Below, piece after piece: positions 7,078 through 16,358 of a stretch of DNA of 64,000 nucleotides. The stretch spans positions 1,860,001-1,924,000 of the forward strand of contig NC_015160.1 of the NCBI RefSeq assembly GCF_000190535.1, in the 5' to 3' direction. The DNA is from Odoribacter splanchnicus DSM 20712 (GTDB lineage Bacteria; Bacteroidota; Bacteroidia; Bacteroidales; Marinifilaceae). Below the pieces are notes generated by a model. That model was not told the origin of the DNA. It saw only the letters and a program-made list of their open reading frames with translations, and did not search any database. Within the stretch, counting starts at the first letter, position 1. Every line of letters begins with the position of its first letter. The position numbers and the translations under genes are program-made.

Positions 7078-9513
7078 CTAACCACCGCCCGGAATTTCCT
7101 TCCCTACCACCCGGAATACCTGCTGTAAAATATGGCCTTCTTCATCCATCAACGTCAAGGTATGGCGACCTTCTTTCAGCCATACTTCTTGCTGATGGAT
7201 GGAGTGGGTTACACCCAAAAACTGCTCGTCGACATACCAATAAATCCGCACTTTAACCGATCGATGCACGGCTTCGAGAACCACACGTCCGGGTTTCCCT
7301 CCGAAATCCCTGGGAATAAAAACCCGGGTTCCCCGTTGGGGATAAATCATTTCCATCATCTCTTCCCCCTGAGGGTGACAATCCGGACGATAAGGCGGTA
7401 ATCTGCGATATCCGGTATGAGTCCGGCAATAGTACCATTCCTGCACCGGTGGAAGCACAAACCAGGGCTGTATCCTGATCCGGTGCACCGGCTCACAATC
7501 CGAAGTCACCTGCCATTTTCCGGTAGCATCGAGATTTACCAAGCGGTGGTAAGGACACACCTGTGTCCTGCTTCCGGCAGCACAAACCCGGATGGTATCG
7601 GTCTCCTCACAATAAGCCGAAGCCCGGTAACCGCTCCGATGACATACGACCACCTCTTTCATCTCCTCGGCCGGTTCGTAGAAATGCCGGTTCACAGGCA
7701 AAAGACCAGCGACCTCAAAGAGTACCGGAGCCGCAGCTCTCACCCCAACCAAACCCGGACGTCCTTCCCCGTCGGCATTCCCTACCCAAACGCCGATCAC
7801 ATACTCGGGATTCACTCCCACCGCCCAAGCATCCCGGAAACCAAAACTAGTTCCCGTTTTCCAGGCCAGATTCATCGCCGAGACAAAATTTTTCCACCCC
7901 GATTCCATTTCCGGCCGTTCCACCTCCTCCAAAGCTTTCATGGTCTGCCAGATCGCCGAAGCTTTCAATACACTCCGATCCGCACTAATATTTTTCTCTT
8001 CCTCATCTTGTCCTTCCGCTCCGCTATACTCCTCCCAAACCTTCAAACGGGAATATTCCCCGTCAAAATATTGTCCGTCTCTGTCATTATAATGATTCAA
8101 TACAGCACTCATTCCTCCATACAAATTACAAATATCCCAAAGTGACGTTTCGGCACCACCCAAAATCAGACTCAGTCCATAATGATCGGCGTCGCGGTTT
8201 AAAGAACGAATACCCAATTGTTTCAGATCATCGTAAAAACGGGCATATGAATAATCTTTGAGTAAGCGTACAAAAGGAATATTCAAGGATTGAGCCAAAG
8301 CCTGCCTGGCCGGTACGACGCCCTTAAAATCACGGTTAAAATTCGAAGGAGAATAGCTTCCGAAACGGGAAGGGATATCGGGCACTAAGGTCCCGGGTAA
8401 AATAAACCCACTCTGTAACATGCAAGCATATAAAGCCGGTTTGAGAATACTTCCCGAACTCCGAACGGCCTGAACAATATCCACGTCATTTCCCCGGCTA
8501 CCCTTCCGGGGAGCACTATTCCCGACATAGGCCCTGACTTCTCCGGTCGGGACATGAGCCACCAACACAGCCATGTTATAGATATAATTCTGGCTCAGTA
8601 AAGCAGTATGCCGTTCTACGATCTCATTGATCTTTTTCTGCAAGCGTCCGTCGATATATGTCGGGCACACTTTTCCTTTTTTTTCCCGATAAGCCTTAGC
8701 CAACAGATGGGGTGCCACAGTAGGGATATCGAACTTTTTTTCCGGCAAGGGCTCAGCCAAGGCCAGGTGGTACGAATCTTCGGACATCACCCCTTCCCGG
8801 TATAATTTGGCCAACAACCCGTCTCTTTTTTGTTTCAGTAAAGTATTGTTCTTTCCGGGATAAAGCAATGCCGGTGCATTAGGTAACACCGCCAGTAAAG
8901 CAGCTTCGGCCCAGCTCAGCTGTTCGGGCCGGCGGTTAAAATATTTCAGCGCAGCCGCCCGTATGCCGACTACATTCCCCCCAAAAGGAGCGTGTGAAGC
9001 ATACATCTCCAAAATCTGTTTTTTAGAATAACTCTGCTCCATCCGTAGTGTCAGGAAAATCTCCCTTATCTTTTCAGGAACGGTACGGGGCGGATTTCCC
9101 AAAGCCAAACGCACCACCTGCATCGAAAGCGTACTTCCCCCACTGACCACATGCCCGGCCTGTATATTCTGCACTAATGCCCGGCACAAAGCCCACCAAT
9201 TCACCCCCTGATGGGCTAAAAAATACCGGTCTTCGAAAACCAAAACAGAAATAACATAGCGGGGAGGCAAATCCTGAACCTCTTCAAAACGCATCTGCCC
9301 ATCATCCGCCACCTTCATACCCATAACCTGCCCTTCCCGGTCGAACAACACCGTAGCATAAGGGTCCTGAAACAAGGGGACCGGCAGTATAGACCACCAA
9401 AAAAGAAAGAGAATAATAAAAAGCATTACGGCAATCAAAACAGATCGCCGGGAAATATTGCTCCATTTTACAACTGTGTTCATTCGTCCCTGCTTTTGCC
9501 TCCTAAAATACAC
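7078..9513 (-). CDS. pbpC: penicillin-binding protein 1C
   Basis: Bifunctional peptidoglycan synthase of the PBP1C type, 811 residues. One membrane anchor lies at about residues 26-45. The GT51 glycosyltransferase domain has ED-R-x-F near 94 and GGSTLSMQ near 130. The transpeptidase domain has SILK (active Ser) near 352, SLN near 410 and KTG near 552. A C-terminal BiPBP_C beta domain occupies roughly the last 90 residues. The first ATG is used here; a second ATG ten codons on (9483) follows an AGGAGG about 15 nt upstream and could be the real start. The DUF4493 lipoprotein gene upstream ends only 19 bp before, so read-through from that operon is likely. The TonB receptor gene converges from the other side 16 bp away. 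The alpha-2-macroglobulin gene that often accompanies pbpC is absent here. Confidence 0.92.
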   Translation of the reverse strand: MYFRRQKQGRMNTVVKWSNISRRSVLIAVMLFIILFLFWWSILPVPLFQDPYATVLFDREGQVMGMKVADDGQMRFEEVQDLPPRYVISVLVFEDRYFLAHQGVNWWALCRALVQNIQAGHVVSGGSTLSMQVVRLALGNPPRTVPEKIREIFLTLRMEQSYSKKQILEMYASHAPFGGNVVGIRAAALKYFNRRPEQLSWAEAALLAVLPNAPALLYPGKNNTLLKQKRDGLLAKLYREGVMSEDSYHLALAEPLPEKKFDIPTVAPHLLAKAYREKKGKVCPTYIDGRLQKKINEIVERHTALLSQNYIYNMAVLVAHVPTGEVRAYVGNSAPRKGSRGNDVDIVQAVRSSGSILKPALYACMLQSGFILPGTLVPDIPSRFGSYSPSNFNRDFKGVVPARQALAQSLNIPFVRLLKDYSYARFYDDLKQLGIRSLNRDADHYGLSLILGGAETSLWDICNLYGGMSAVLNHYNDRDGQYFDGEYSRLKVWEEYSGAEGQDEEEKNISADRSVLKASAIWQTMKALEEVERPEMESGWKNFVSAMNLAWKTGTSFGFRDAWAVGVNPEYVIGVWVGNADGEGRPGLVGVRAAAPVLFEVAGLLPVNRHFYEPAEEMKEVVVCHRSGYRASAYCEETDTIRVCAAGSRTQVCPYHRLVNLDATGKWQVTSDCEPVHRIRIQPWFVLPPVQEWYYCRTHTGYRRLPPYRPDCHPQGEEMMEMIYPQRGTRVFIPRDFGGKPGRVVLEAVHRSVKVRIYWYVDEQFLGVTHSIHQQEVWLKEGRHTLTLMDEEGHILQQVFRVVGKEIPGGG

Positions 9514-9532
9514 ACAATTCTAAAAATCCGAA

Positions 9533-10198
9533 TCACTCGATTGCTAAATTTATCCTATAATTTTTGGCTTCTACCGACAAAGCGGAAGTTTTCTGCATCA
9601 CTTCTCCATCCTGATTCTTCGCCAGGACAGTGTAACTCAACTTTCCCGAAACCGGCAATGTAAAATAACGATACCCCGTATCCTCCGCACCGGTAATAGT
9701 CACCGAACGCCCGCTTTCCGACACGATAGCCACAGAAATCTCTGTAAATTCACGGGCAAACGACTCGTCACAGCTCATGGCTACTCCCACATTGATCTGA
9801 GGTGCAGTCAAAGAAAGGGTAGTAATATCCCCTTCGATCACTTCAAAGGGTTCACTTTCGACACTATACACCGGATGCCCCGGCTCATCATTACCCGCTT
9901 CTGTTTGGTCAGGGGTAAAAGCTTTTACCGTATAATTCTCACCAACCGGCAAAGTTATCCGTTTAGAAAAGTCTGTTCCAGGAGCATAGTCCTGACCTTC
10001 TAACAAAACACCATTCTGTCGGATCTGAACCTGCAGACCTGCATCCACGGCACGGGACAGGGGAATAGTTTCTCCACCAACACTAAAGTGAATACTTTCT
10101 AATAATATAGAACCATAATTCACTCTCTGACTCTCAGATTTTTCACAAGAAGCACCCAAAATAACAGAAAAAAATATAATAATAATATGTATTTTCAT
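9533..10198 (-). CDS. DUF4493-type lipoprotein
   Basis: 221 residues with a lipoprotein signal, Cys at 18 (ILGASCEKS). The body resembles the DUF4493 domain found in Bacteroidales surface lipoproteins: a short beta-rich region (VQIRQNG...), a 'LPVGENYTVKAF' strand, then repeated strands to a short C-terminus. It is the most distal of six closely spaced genes on this strand, 9 bp after the 712-residue lipoprotein and just upstream of pbpC. No enzymatic residue is evident; a structural or adhesive surface role is inferred from family context only. Confidence 0.65.
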   Translation of the reverse strand: MKIHIIIIFFSVILGASCEKSESQRVNYGSILLESIHFSVGGETIPLSRAVDAGLQVQIRQNGVLLEGQDYAPGTDFSKRITLPVGENYTVKAFTPDQTEAGNDEPGHPVYSVESEPFEVIEGDITTLSLTAPQINVGVAMSCDESFAREFTEISVAIVSESGRSVTITGAEDTGYRYFTLPVSGKLSYTVLAKNQDGEVMQKTSALSVEAKNYRINLAIE

Positions 10199-10207
10199 CC
10201 CAACAAA

Positions 10208-12346
10208 CTATTTATTATAATTCAATACAAAAGAATCCAACCAAAACTGCGAACCTTTCAAATAATAGTTGGAATAGAATGATCCACTACCCTCTTTACT
10301 AAATTTATCCTCCAAATGATCCCGGTCTTCTTTCGTTCCGGCTTTAAAAATTAATCTGACATGTGATATGGGTAACTGAACAAATTGCTCATTATAAACG
10401 ACATCTAAATTTTGGGTTATGTAGTCAGATTGAGTATTATTCGACTTTATTTCCGCTCTACCTATAACAGTCTCCAAACCGTCTGTAATGTTAATTAACT
10501 GAATACTAATCAAATATTCATCGTCACCATAAGGAGAAGCTTTATACACAAAAGTCATGGAAGTCGGTCTGACATAAGCACTTTTGGCGTATATCGAATC
10601 TTGTCCGGAATCATACTCTCCGACACATACTATTCCTGAAGAAATATTTTTAATAACGCTTCCGCTTTTATTTCCAAAACTACAAGAATTACCCTGCCCC
10701 CACCCAATAGTCATCATATGGGCGACCGTACTACCGTTATCAGTTATCGGTAAAGTACTGGATTTTGAAACATAGAAAGCATTTACACCATTTGAATGAC
10801 AAGTCAACGGATTTCTCGTTCCAATCCATCCCCCATTAAAAGTATATAAAGGGTTTCCGCTTTTAGGATAACTGGTTTCATATCCTTCATCCAAATTTGA
10901 ATTGGGGATAGCCAAAGCTTCATATGTACGAAAACTCGTCACTTTCCCCGGTACCTGTCCCCGGTATTTAGGCCTTACATAATAAGTGCTCCCTGGTGTC
11001 AATTCATCCTTCCGCAAATCAGCAGCTAAAGTAGTCCAATTGGTTCCGTCCGTACTAAATTCATAGGTGATATCACTAAATTTAGTAAAATCTCCGGTTT
11101 TCACACTATCAGCCACCAAAGGATTTGCTGTAAATTCTTTGGTCCAGATATTTCCCGGATATACGCCAATAGAAAATACAGGCTTAATCGTCTTAACGGT
11201 ATAATCCGCTTTATCACTCCAACGTTCGTTGGCTTTTATCCTTACCTGAAACTGATTGTCAGCATCTAAACCTCCATCTTTTGTCAACAAGGAAGAAGTC
11301 ATTTCCGTGAAATCAATTTTTCCCATAGTAGCAACTTGATCTAAAGTCGGCAGAACAATAGCAGCATTTTGCAAAGCTTGCCGATCTTCCTCTGTTATTG
11401 TCGACAAAAGATAAGTCTTATTTAAAGCGGAAAGATTAGGATCGGCAAAATTCAAGGTTATCTCGACATCTTGTACCGGCCGAACGGCAGCATAGCTAAT
11501 AACGGCAGTTTTAGCCTCTTCAGTTTCGGTATAAGTCAGGAGATTATTTTCATCGAATCCTTCTGCGGTGATTTTCGGTTTCGGTAGCCACTCCTGTGGC
11601 AAAGTTTCATTTACTGTAATTGTTTCTACAGCAGCTTCCACCTCTATATCTAAGATGATCCCTGTCAAATTCGACGTATCGAATTTCAATTTATAATGAT
11701 ACCTTTTCCCTACTTCTACCGGCATCACATTAGCAAATTTCCGGGCATAAGGTAAACCATTCTCGATCCAGGTACCTTTTAAATAAAATTCCACCTCACT
11801 ACCGGCTTTTATGTATGGATGTTCGCTACTCCCCGGATTCCATTTCAGAGTTTCGCCCCCTACAACCAGCTCGATATAATAATTCTTCAACATTTTATCG
11901 AGTTTATCTGCATTTAAAAACTCAAAAGAAGCAACAGCATTCCCTACCCGACACTGTAATACGACCTCCTGTTCTGTTCCGGACTCTACTATGACAGTTT
12001 CCTTTTCTGAAACATAATAAGGCGCATCCATAGCCAGCAGAGGGTTATCTCCATAAGATACCTGTATGGTATGTTCGCCACTTCTGAACAATTGTGATCT
12101 TGCATTAAAATCGGCACAAGTACCTCCGAATACCAAGCGGTTATCCTCCAGGCGAATCATTTCTACCTGAAACCGATCGGTCAATTCAGGACTCAAAGCA
12201 TCAGGCAGAGCTTTACTTATGACCCGGTCCGTTATAGACAGGCGGATCCGGCCCTGTCCTCCGACCTCCGTTCCCTTGTCCTGGCAAGCTACTTGACCAA
12301 GCCAGACACAACATAAGAGTATATAATAGACTTTACGCATAATCAT
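10208..12346 (-). CDS. large DUF4493/PCMD-like lipoprotein
   Basis: 712 residues, lipoprotein signal with Cys 21. The N-terminal 250 residues look like DUF4493 (SGEHTIQVSYGDNP, EQEVVLQC). A middle region has a fibronectin-like strand pattern (FSTDGTNWTTL...TPGSTYYVRP). The last 230 residues resemble the PCMD 'putative carbohydrate metabolism' jelly-roll domain, opening with PNSNLDEGYE and ending FWLDSFVLNYNK. It overlaps the stop of the preceding gene by 4 bp (ATGA), which indicates translational coupling. The domain order parallels the two other PCMD proteins of this operon, but the sequence is more diverged and has a longer linker. Exact function unknown. Confidence 0.65.
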   Translation of the reverse strand: MIMRKVYYILLCCVWLGQVACQDKGTEVGGQGRIRLSITDRVISKALPDALSPELTDRFQVEMIRLEDNRLVFGGTCADFNARSQLFRSGEHTIQVSYGDNPLLAMDAPYYVSEKETVIVESGTEQEVVLQCRVGNAVASFEFLNADKLDKMLKNYYIELVVGGETLKWNPGSSEHPYIKAGSEVEFYLKGTWIENGLPYARKFANVMPVEVGKRYHYKLKFDTSNLTGIILDIEVEAAVETITVNETLPQEWLPKPKITAEGFDENNLLTYTETEEAKTAVISYAAVRPVQDVEITLNFADPNLSALNKTYLLSTITEEDRQALQNAAIVLPTLDQVATMGKIDFTEMTSSLLTKDGGLDADNQFQVRIKANERWSDKADYTVKTIKPVFSIGVYPGNIWTKEFTANPLVADSVKTGDFTKFSDITYEFSTDGTNWTTLAADLRKDELTPGSTYYVRPKYRGQVPGKVTSFRTYEALAIPNSNLDEGYETSYPKSGNPLYTFNGGWIGTRNPLTCHSNGVNAFYVSKSSTLPITDNGSTVAHMMTIGWGQGNSCSFGNKSGSVIKNISSGIVCVGEYDSGQDSIYAKSAYVRPTSMTFVYKASPYGDDEYLISIQLINITDGLETVIGRAEIKSNNTQSDYITQNLDVVYNEQFVQLPISHVRLIFKAGTKEDRDHLEDKFSKEGSGSFYSNYYLKGSQFWLDSFVLNYNK

Positions 12347-13947
12347 TCGTATAATAGTTCAAACTCATCTACATACAACTCACTTCCCGTCCCAACGGAA
12401 CCGGAAACTTTAGACCCCTTAAAATCACCGCCATAACGACTGGAAGTTGCTACAATCGTCATCTTTGCAGGTTTTGCTTTTTTATTGCTATAAGCAATAT
12501 CAAAACTAAATTCGGTATATTGGGTGACCGTCTCGCTCCCTACAAATTCCCCATAACCGATCAGATTATCACTTGCATCCCAAACTTTCACGTAAATATG
12601 GCACTGATCATTTTTTAAATCGGCAGGAGAACCGACATAATCCACGGGCATAGATCTGTATTTATACCATCCTTTCAAACCTGTCGGACGGGCTCCTGTG
12701 AAAGGACGTCCAAAAGAAACGCTGGCAGAAGGCTTTGTCATATTGGTCTTATAAGTACCGACAAACAAGTTTCCCGCAGCCGTTCCGACCAAATTAACTC
12801 CTCCTAAAGTAATCATACGAACCGCCCTCCCACTTACAGCATCGTCGGAAGGAGCTGAATTAGCCTCGAATCCTCCGGCCAATCCAGAAGTAACTCCCTC
12901 ATTACCGGTTGCCCAGTAAGCCTGAGGATCCTCGTAATTATCGGCTACCGGATTCGGATACCAGTTCTTTCCATCCTGAGTCCAGGTATCAAAATTCAGA
13001 TTAGGTACCTCTATTATTTTCTCTGTCGTAAAAGTCGCCTCATCACTGGTCTGTCCCTCAGCTACGATCCGCCAGAAATAAGTAGTTCCATCCTCTAAAC
13101 CCGTCAATTCGGCCTTAAAGGCGGTACTACTCGTCTTTGTTATTGCTTCTGAAGCCAAAGTTGTCCATGTACTCTCACTCTCTTTTTTGTATTCAATCTC
13201 CGGATCGACACCTTGTTTGATTCCACCGGAAACGGTAGCATGTCTTGCCCATACGTCCGCTTCTCCGGGTGTCCCTATCGAAGCGGTTTGCACCACATCT
13301 ACAATCCATTCTTCAAAATATTTACCAAGACGGCAAACAATAAACTTCTGAGGCCGGAAAAAATTCGTCACAGTCTGAGGTGACGGAACTACGGTTGCTT
13401 TACTTCCTCCCAATTCCATGGAATCGATTTGAATCTCATCCAATTTTTGCTCCTCGGTAACATAAATCAATACCGTTTTATTCGATTCATCGACAATAGC
13501 CTCTCCCACCTGATTTTTTACCTTAATAGCCCGGTGGATCACTTGTTTTACCTGAATCGTCCAATAATATTCCTGATAGGTTTGTAACAAGATTTTAGCA
13601 GGTTTTCCTAAACGCATACAAGTATTTGCAGCTGAAGGCAGAGCCTCAAGGGAATCGAACCCCCAACGGGGAAACTTGACGAACTTCACACAAGCGGCAG
13701 AATCAGGAGTCATCATTGCTTTGTCTGAAATTTTCAATTTCAGCACTTTCAGGCTATCGACATCCACATTACCGTCGACTGTGATATTGACTATATTTTT
13801 CGCTACATCGATTTCCGTCTCTCCCGTCTGCCCCTCTACCGTCATTTCCAGAATATTTCCGGGGATATAAGGATAAGGAACATCGTTCTTTATACACGAA
13901 GCCAATGTTAATAAGCAAATACAACCATACAATATCCTGACATTCAT
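12343..13947 (-). CDS. PCMD-domain lipoprotein
   Basis: 534 residues, lipoprotein signal with Cys 18 (TLASCIKN). The N-terminal half holds two beta-sandwich-like repeats (DVAKNIVNITVDGNV; DESNKTVLIYVTEEQ), then a fibronectin type III-like module (YKKESESTWTTL...GTTYFWRIVAEG). The C-terminal 230 residues form a PCMD domain with PNLNFDTWTQDGKNWY, AAGNLFVGTYKTNM, SFGRPFTGARP and a terminal LYVDEFELLYE. This C-terminal part is very similar to that of the protein encoded at 14685-16355. PCMD folds are thought to bind carbohydrate; no activity is established here. It lies 5 bp downstream of the barrel gene and overlaps the next start by 4 bp. Confidence 0.72.
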   Translation of the reverse strand: MNVRILYGCICLLTLASCIKNDVPYPYIPGNILEMTVEGQTGETEIDVAKNIVNITVDGNVDVDSLKVLKLKISDKAMMTPDSAACVKFVKFPRWGFDSLEALPSAANTCMRLGKPAKILLQTYQEYYWTIQVKQVIHRAIKVKNQVGEAIVDESNKTVLIYVTEEQKLDEIQIDSMELGGSKATVVPSPQTVTNFFRPQKFIVCRLGKYFEEWIVDVVQTASIGTPGEADVWARHATVSGGIKQGVDPEIEYKKESESTWTTLASEAITKTSSTAFKAELTGLEDGTTYFWRIVAEGQTSDEATFTTEKIIEVPNLNFDTWTQDGKNWYPNPVADNYEDPQAYWATGNEGVTSGLAGGFEANSAPSDDAVSGRAVRMITLGGVNLVGTAAGNLFVGTYKTNMTKPSASVSFGRPFTGARPTGLKGWYKYRSMPVDYVGSPADLKNDQCHIYVKVWDASDNLIGYGEFVGSETVTQYTEFSFDIAYSNKKAKPAKMTIVATSSRYGGDFKGSKVSGSVGTGSELYVDEFELLYE

Positions 13948-13952
13948 TTCTC

Positions 13953-14684
13953 CTACAAATAAAAGGTCATCCCAATATTAATCGAAAACAAGTCTATCTT
14001 AAAATTCCCCGAACTTTTATTATAATGTCCGGTTTCTACCTGATTACGAGTCTGCTGTATCCATTTAAAATCAAATCCCATCACTCCGACAGAAACTTCA
14101 ACTGCTGCAAAGTTTGTAACGAAAGCAGCCAAACCGGGAGCAATACCGATCTGCAAATTATGGGTAGTCTGATAAGAACCAGTCTTATCATTTCCTTTAC
14201 CGGAAGTATCTTTCCCCTGTCCATACCCATAAGACAAACGTGCTTCGTTAAAAAAACCGAATACTTTACTTTTCCCCAACCCCATATAAGTCCTCAGGAA
14301 CCCTGAAACCATAAAACTATGGTCCCAAAAATTCTGGTCGGCTACATTAAAATTCAGATCGTCTCCCAAATCCAGATCCAGGTTATCCAGATTGATGTAT
14401 GAACGGGCATACGCCAAACGTAATCCCGCTGCCACGTTATCTGCAAAAAAGTATCCGCCAAACGGACTGATTTTAAATGTATAACCGTCACCATTCAAAT
14501 CTTTCAATACCAACAATTTAAAATCAGTACTTCGAAGTTCCGTATAAGAGAGCGTGGTGCCCACTAACCAGGCTCCTTTCGGTACAAAGAGCCCAGTCTG
14601 TATCTCACGGTCAAATTTTAATTGTGCCTGAGCAGCGGTCGCCAAGCAAACAAAGAACACAAAAACAAATATATATCCCTTCAT
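13953..14684 (-). CDS. outer-membrane beta-barrel protein (porin-like)
   Basis: 243 residues with a cleavable signal peptide (about 1-20, ending AQAQ). The mature part shows alternating hydrophobic/polar strands rich in Gly and aromatics, and it ends in a hydrophobic-aromatic strand (INIGMTFYL), the usual signature of an 8- to 10-strand outer-membrane barrel. It is the only non-lipoprotein among the six genes and starts immediately after the stop of the upstream PCMD gene (no gap). Within the operon it could anchor or export the lipoproteins; that role is inferred from position. Confidence 0.7.
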   Translation of the reverse strand: MKGYIFVFVFFVCLATAAQAQLKFDREIQTGLFVPKGAWLVGTTLSYTELRSTDFKLLVLKDLNGDGYTFKISPFGGYFFADNVAAGLRLAYARSYINLDNLDLDLGDDLNFNVADQNFWDHSFMVSGFLRTYMGLGKSKVFGFFNEARLSYGYGQGKDTSGKGNDKTGSYQTTHNLQIGIAPGLAAFVTNFAAVEVSVGVMGFDFKWIQQTRNQVETGHYNKSSGNFKIDLFSINIGMTFYL

Positions 14685-16355
14685 CTATTTGTAATATGTC
14701 AATTCGAACTCGTCAACCCAAAGCGTACTACCGGCCCCCACACGCCCGACAACTTTCGAGCCTGAAAAATCACCACCATAACGGCTGGAAGTAGCAACAA
14801 TCGTCATCTTCGCAGGTTTAGCCGTTTCATCGGAATATTTCACATCGATCTCAAAACGAGTATAAGTAGTCACTTCTTCTTTACCGACAAATTCTCCGAA
14901 TCCGATTTCATTATCATCGGCATCCCACAGCCGGATATAGATATTACATTCGTCCATCGGCAATTCTTCCGCAGACGGAACAGACCCTTCATTCGTTTCA
15001 TGCGGTTCATATTTATAATAACCGGATAATTTTACAGGGCGTGCACCGGTATAGGGACGACCGAAAGAAACGCTGGCAGCAGGATTTGTCATATTTGTTT
15101 TATAAGTACCGATAAACAAATTTCCTGCAGCCGACGTCACTAAAGTAACACCGGTAATCGTACTCATTTTCGCAGCATATCCTCGATATGCCTCATCCCC
15201 TTCTACCCTTACAGTAATCGGATCACGACTACCGGCAAGGAACGAAGTCACACCGGAATTTCCACTAGCCCAATAGGAATCGGCAGCATCAGCATTCGCA
15301 TACCAGTTCTTTCCACTTTGCGTCCAAGTATCAAAATTCAAATTCGGTACTTCCTGAAAATCCTCTGTCGTAAATACACTCATAGCTCCAACTTTCGCCC
15401 CGCATGCTATACGGTAATGGTAAGTCGTGCCGAAATCAAGTTGAGCCGTCTTTGCCGAATACACCCCATTGTCCCCTAACGTAGCAGCAACAGTAACCCA
15501 CTCAGTCCCATCAGCTTTTTTATATTGGAATTCGATTGGGTCGGTCTCACTGCTTAAATCGGAAGTCCCATAAATATAAGCAAACTGCCCCCACGCATTC
15601 GCCTCTCCGGTATGCAAAGCCGGATCAGCATCGGATGTCAAAGGCACGACAATCGAAACGATATAATTGTGAGTCGTCTGATCGACCGTAATATTAAAAT
15701 CACCTGTACCTTCATTCGTAACATCATATTTAATGCTGTAATGATATTGTGCCTGTACATCTGTGATAGACTTGCCGAGCGTAAACGATTTGTTGTCGGT
15801 ATTGGTCAAACTCAATGTCGCAATAAGATCCGCAGCCGGAAAATAAGCAGACCGGCTTTCATCCTGAACAAATTCTACACTACCGTATTGGTTTTTGACT
15901 TCACAGGAATATGCCTTAAAATTTTCCTTAAAATTATCGGAATATTTTACAGACACCATACATTGAGCTAATTTGCAACTTACCTCAACCGGTTTGACTA
16001 CATCCTTTTCCACTTTTACGTCTGTCTGACCGGCATAATAAGCCTTTCCTTCAAAACCGACAGCATGCACATCTTTATCGGCAGAATAAGCTTTCACAAC
16101 ATAAGTCCCTGTCGGTAAAAGCAGGCTTTCTCCCTTTAAAGAAGTCCAGTCATCCACATGCCTTATCACCTCCCCGTCCCGTATCAGATCAAGTGCTATT
16201 TTTTCAGTCGTTTCACCGGTTGCTTTACTTGTCGGAATCACAGTCTTATTCAACTCCACCGACGAAAACTGCAAATATCCGAATCCTTCCTTTAAACTAT
16301 CCTGACAGGCCCCAAGGAAAAATGACAATAAAAAAATTGAATAATATCTTTTCAT
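14685..16355 (-). CDS. DUF4493 + PCMD lipoprotein
   Basis: 556 residues, lipoprotein signal with Cys 17 (FFLGACQDS). Order of domains: DUF4493 at about 25-240 (LPTGTYVVKAYSADK, VEVSCKLAQCMVSVKYSDNF), a fibronectin-like module at about 250-325 (FGTTYHYRIACG), and a C-terminal PCMD domain at about 330-556 (PNLNFDTWTQSGKNWYAN, SFGRPYTGARP, LWVDEFELTYYK). The C-terminal domain shares long near-identical stretches with the protein at 12343-13947, which points to duplication within the operon. The start at 16355 lies 3 bp after the upstream stop. Confidence 0.72.
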   Translation of the reverse strand: MKRYYSIFLLSFFLGACQDSLKEGFGYLQFSSVELNKTVIPTSKATGETTEKIALDLIRDGEVIRHVDDWTSLKGESLLLPTGTYVVKAYSADKDVHAVGFEGKAYYAGQTDVKVEKDVVKPVEVSCKLAQCMVSVKYSDNFKENFKAYSCEVKNQYGSVEFVQDESRSAYFPAADLIATLSLTNTDNKSFTLGKSITDVQAQYHYSIKYDVTNEGTGDFNITVDQTTHNYIVSIVVPLTSDADPALHTGEANAWGQFAYIYGTSDLSSETDPIEFQYKKADGTEWVTVAATLGDNGVYSAKTAQLDFGTTYHYRIACGAKVGAMSVFTTEDFQEVPNLNFDTWTQSGKNWYANADAADSYWASGNSGVTSFLAGSRDPITVRVEGDEAYRGYAAKMSTITGVTLVTSAAGNLFIGTYKTNMTNPAASVSFGRPYTGARPVKLSGYYKYEPHETNEGSVPSAEELPMDECNIYIRLWDADDNEIGFGEFVGKEEVTTYTRFEIDVKYSDETAKPAKMTIVATSSRYGGDFSGSKVVGRVGAGSTLWVDEFELTYYK

Positions 16356-16358
16356 TTT

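Noticed and set aside
7417..8145. Long plus-strand frame opposite pbpC
   Set aside because: Shadow of pbpC; Pro/Ser/His-biased, no domain.
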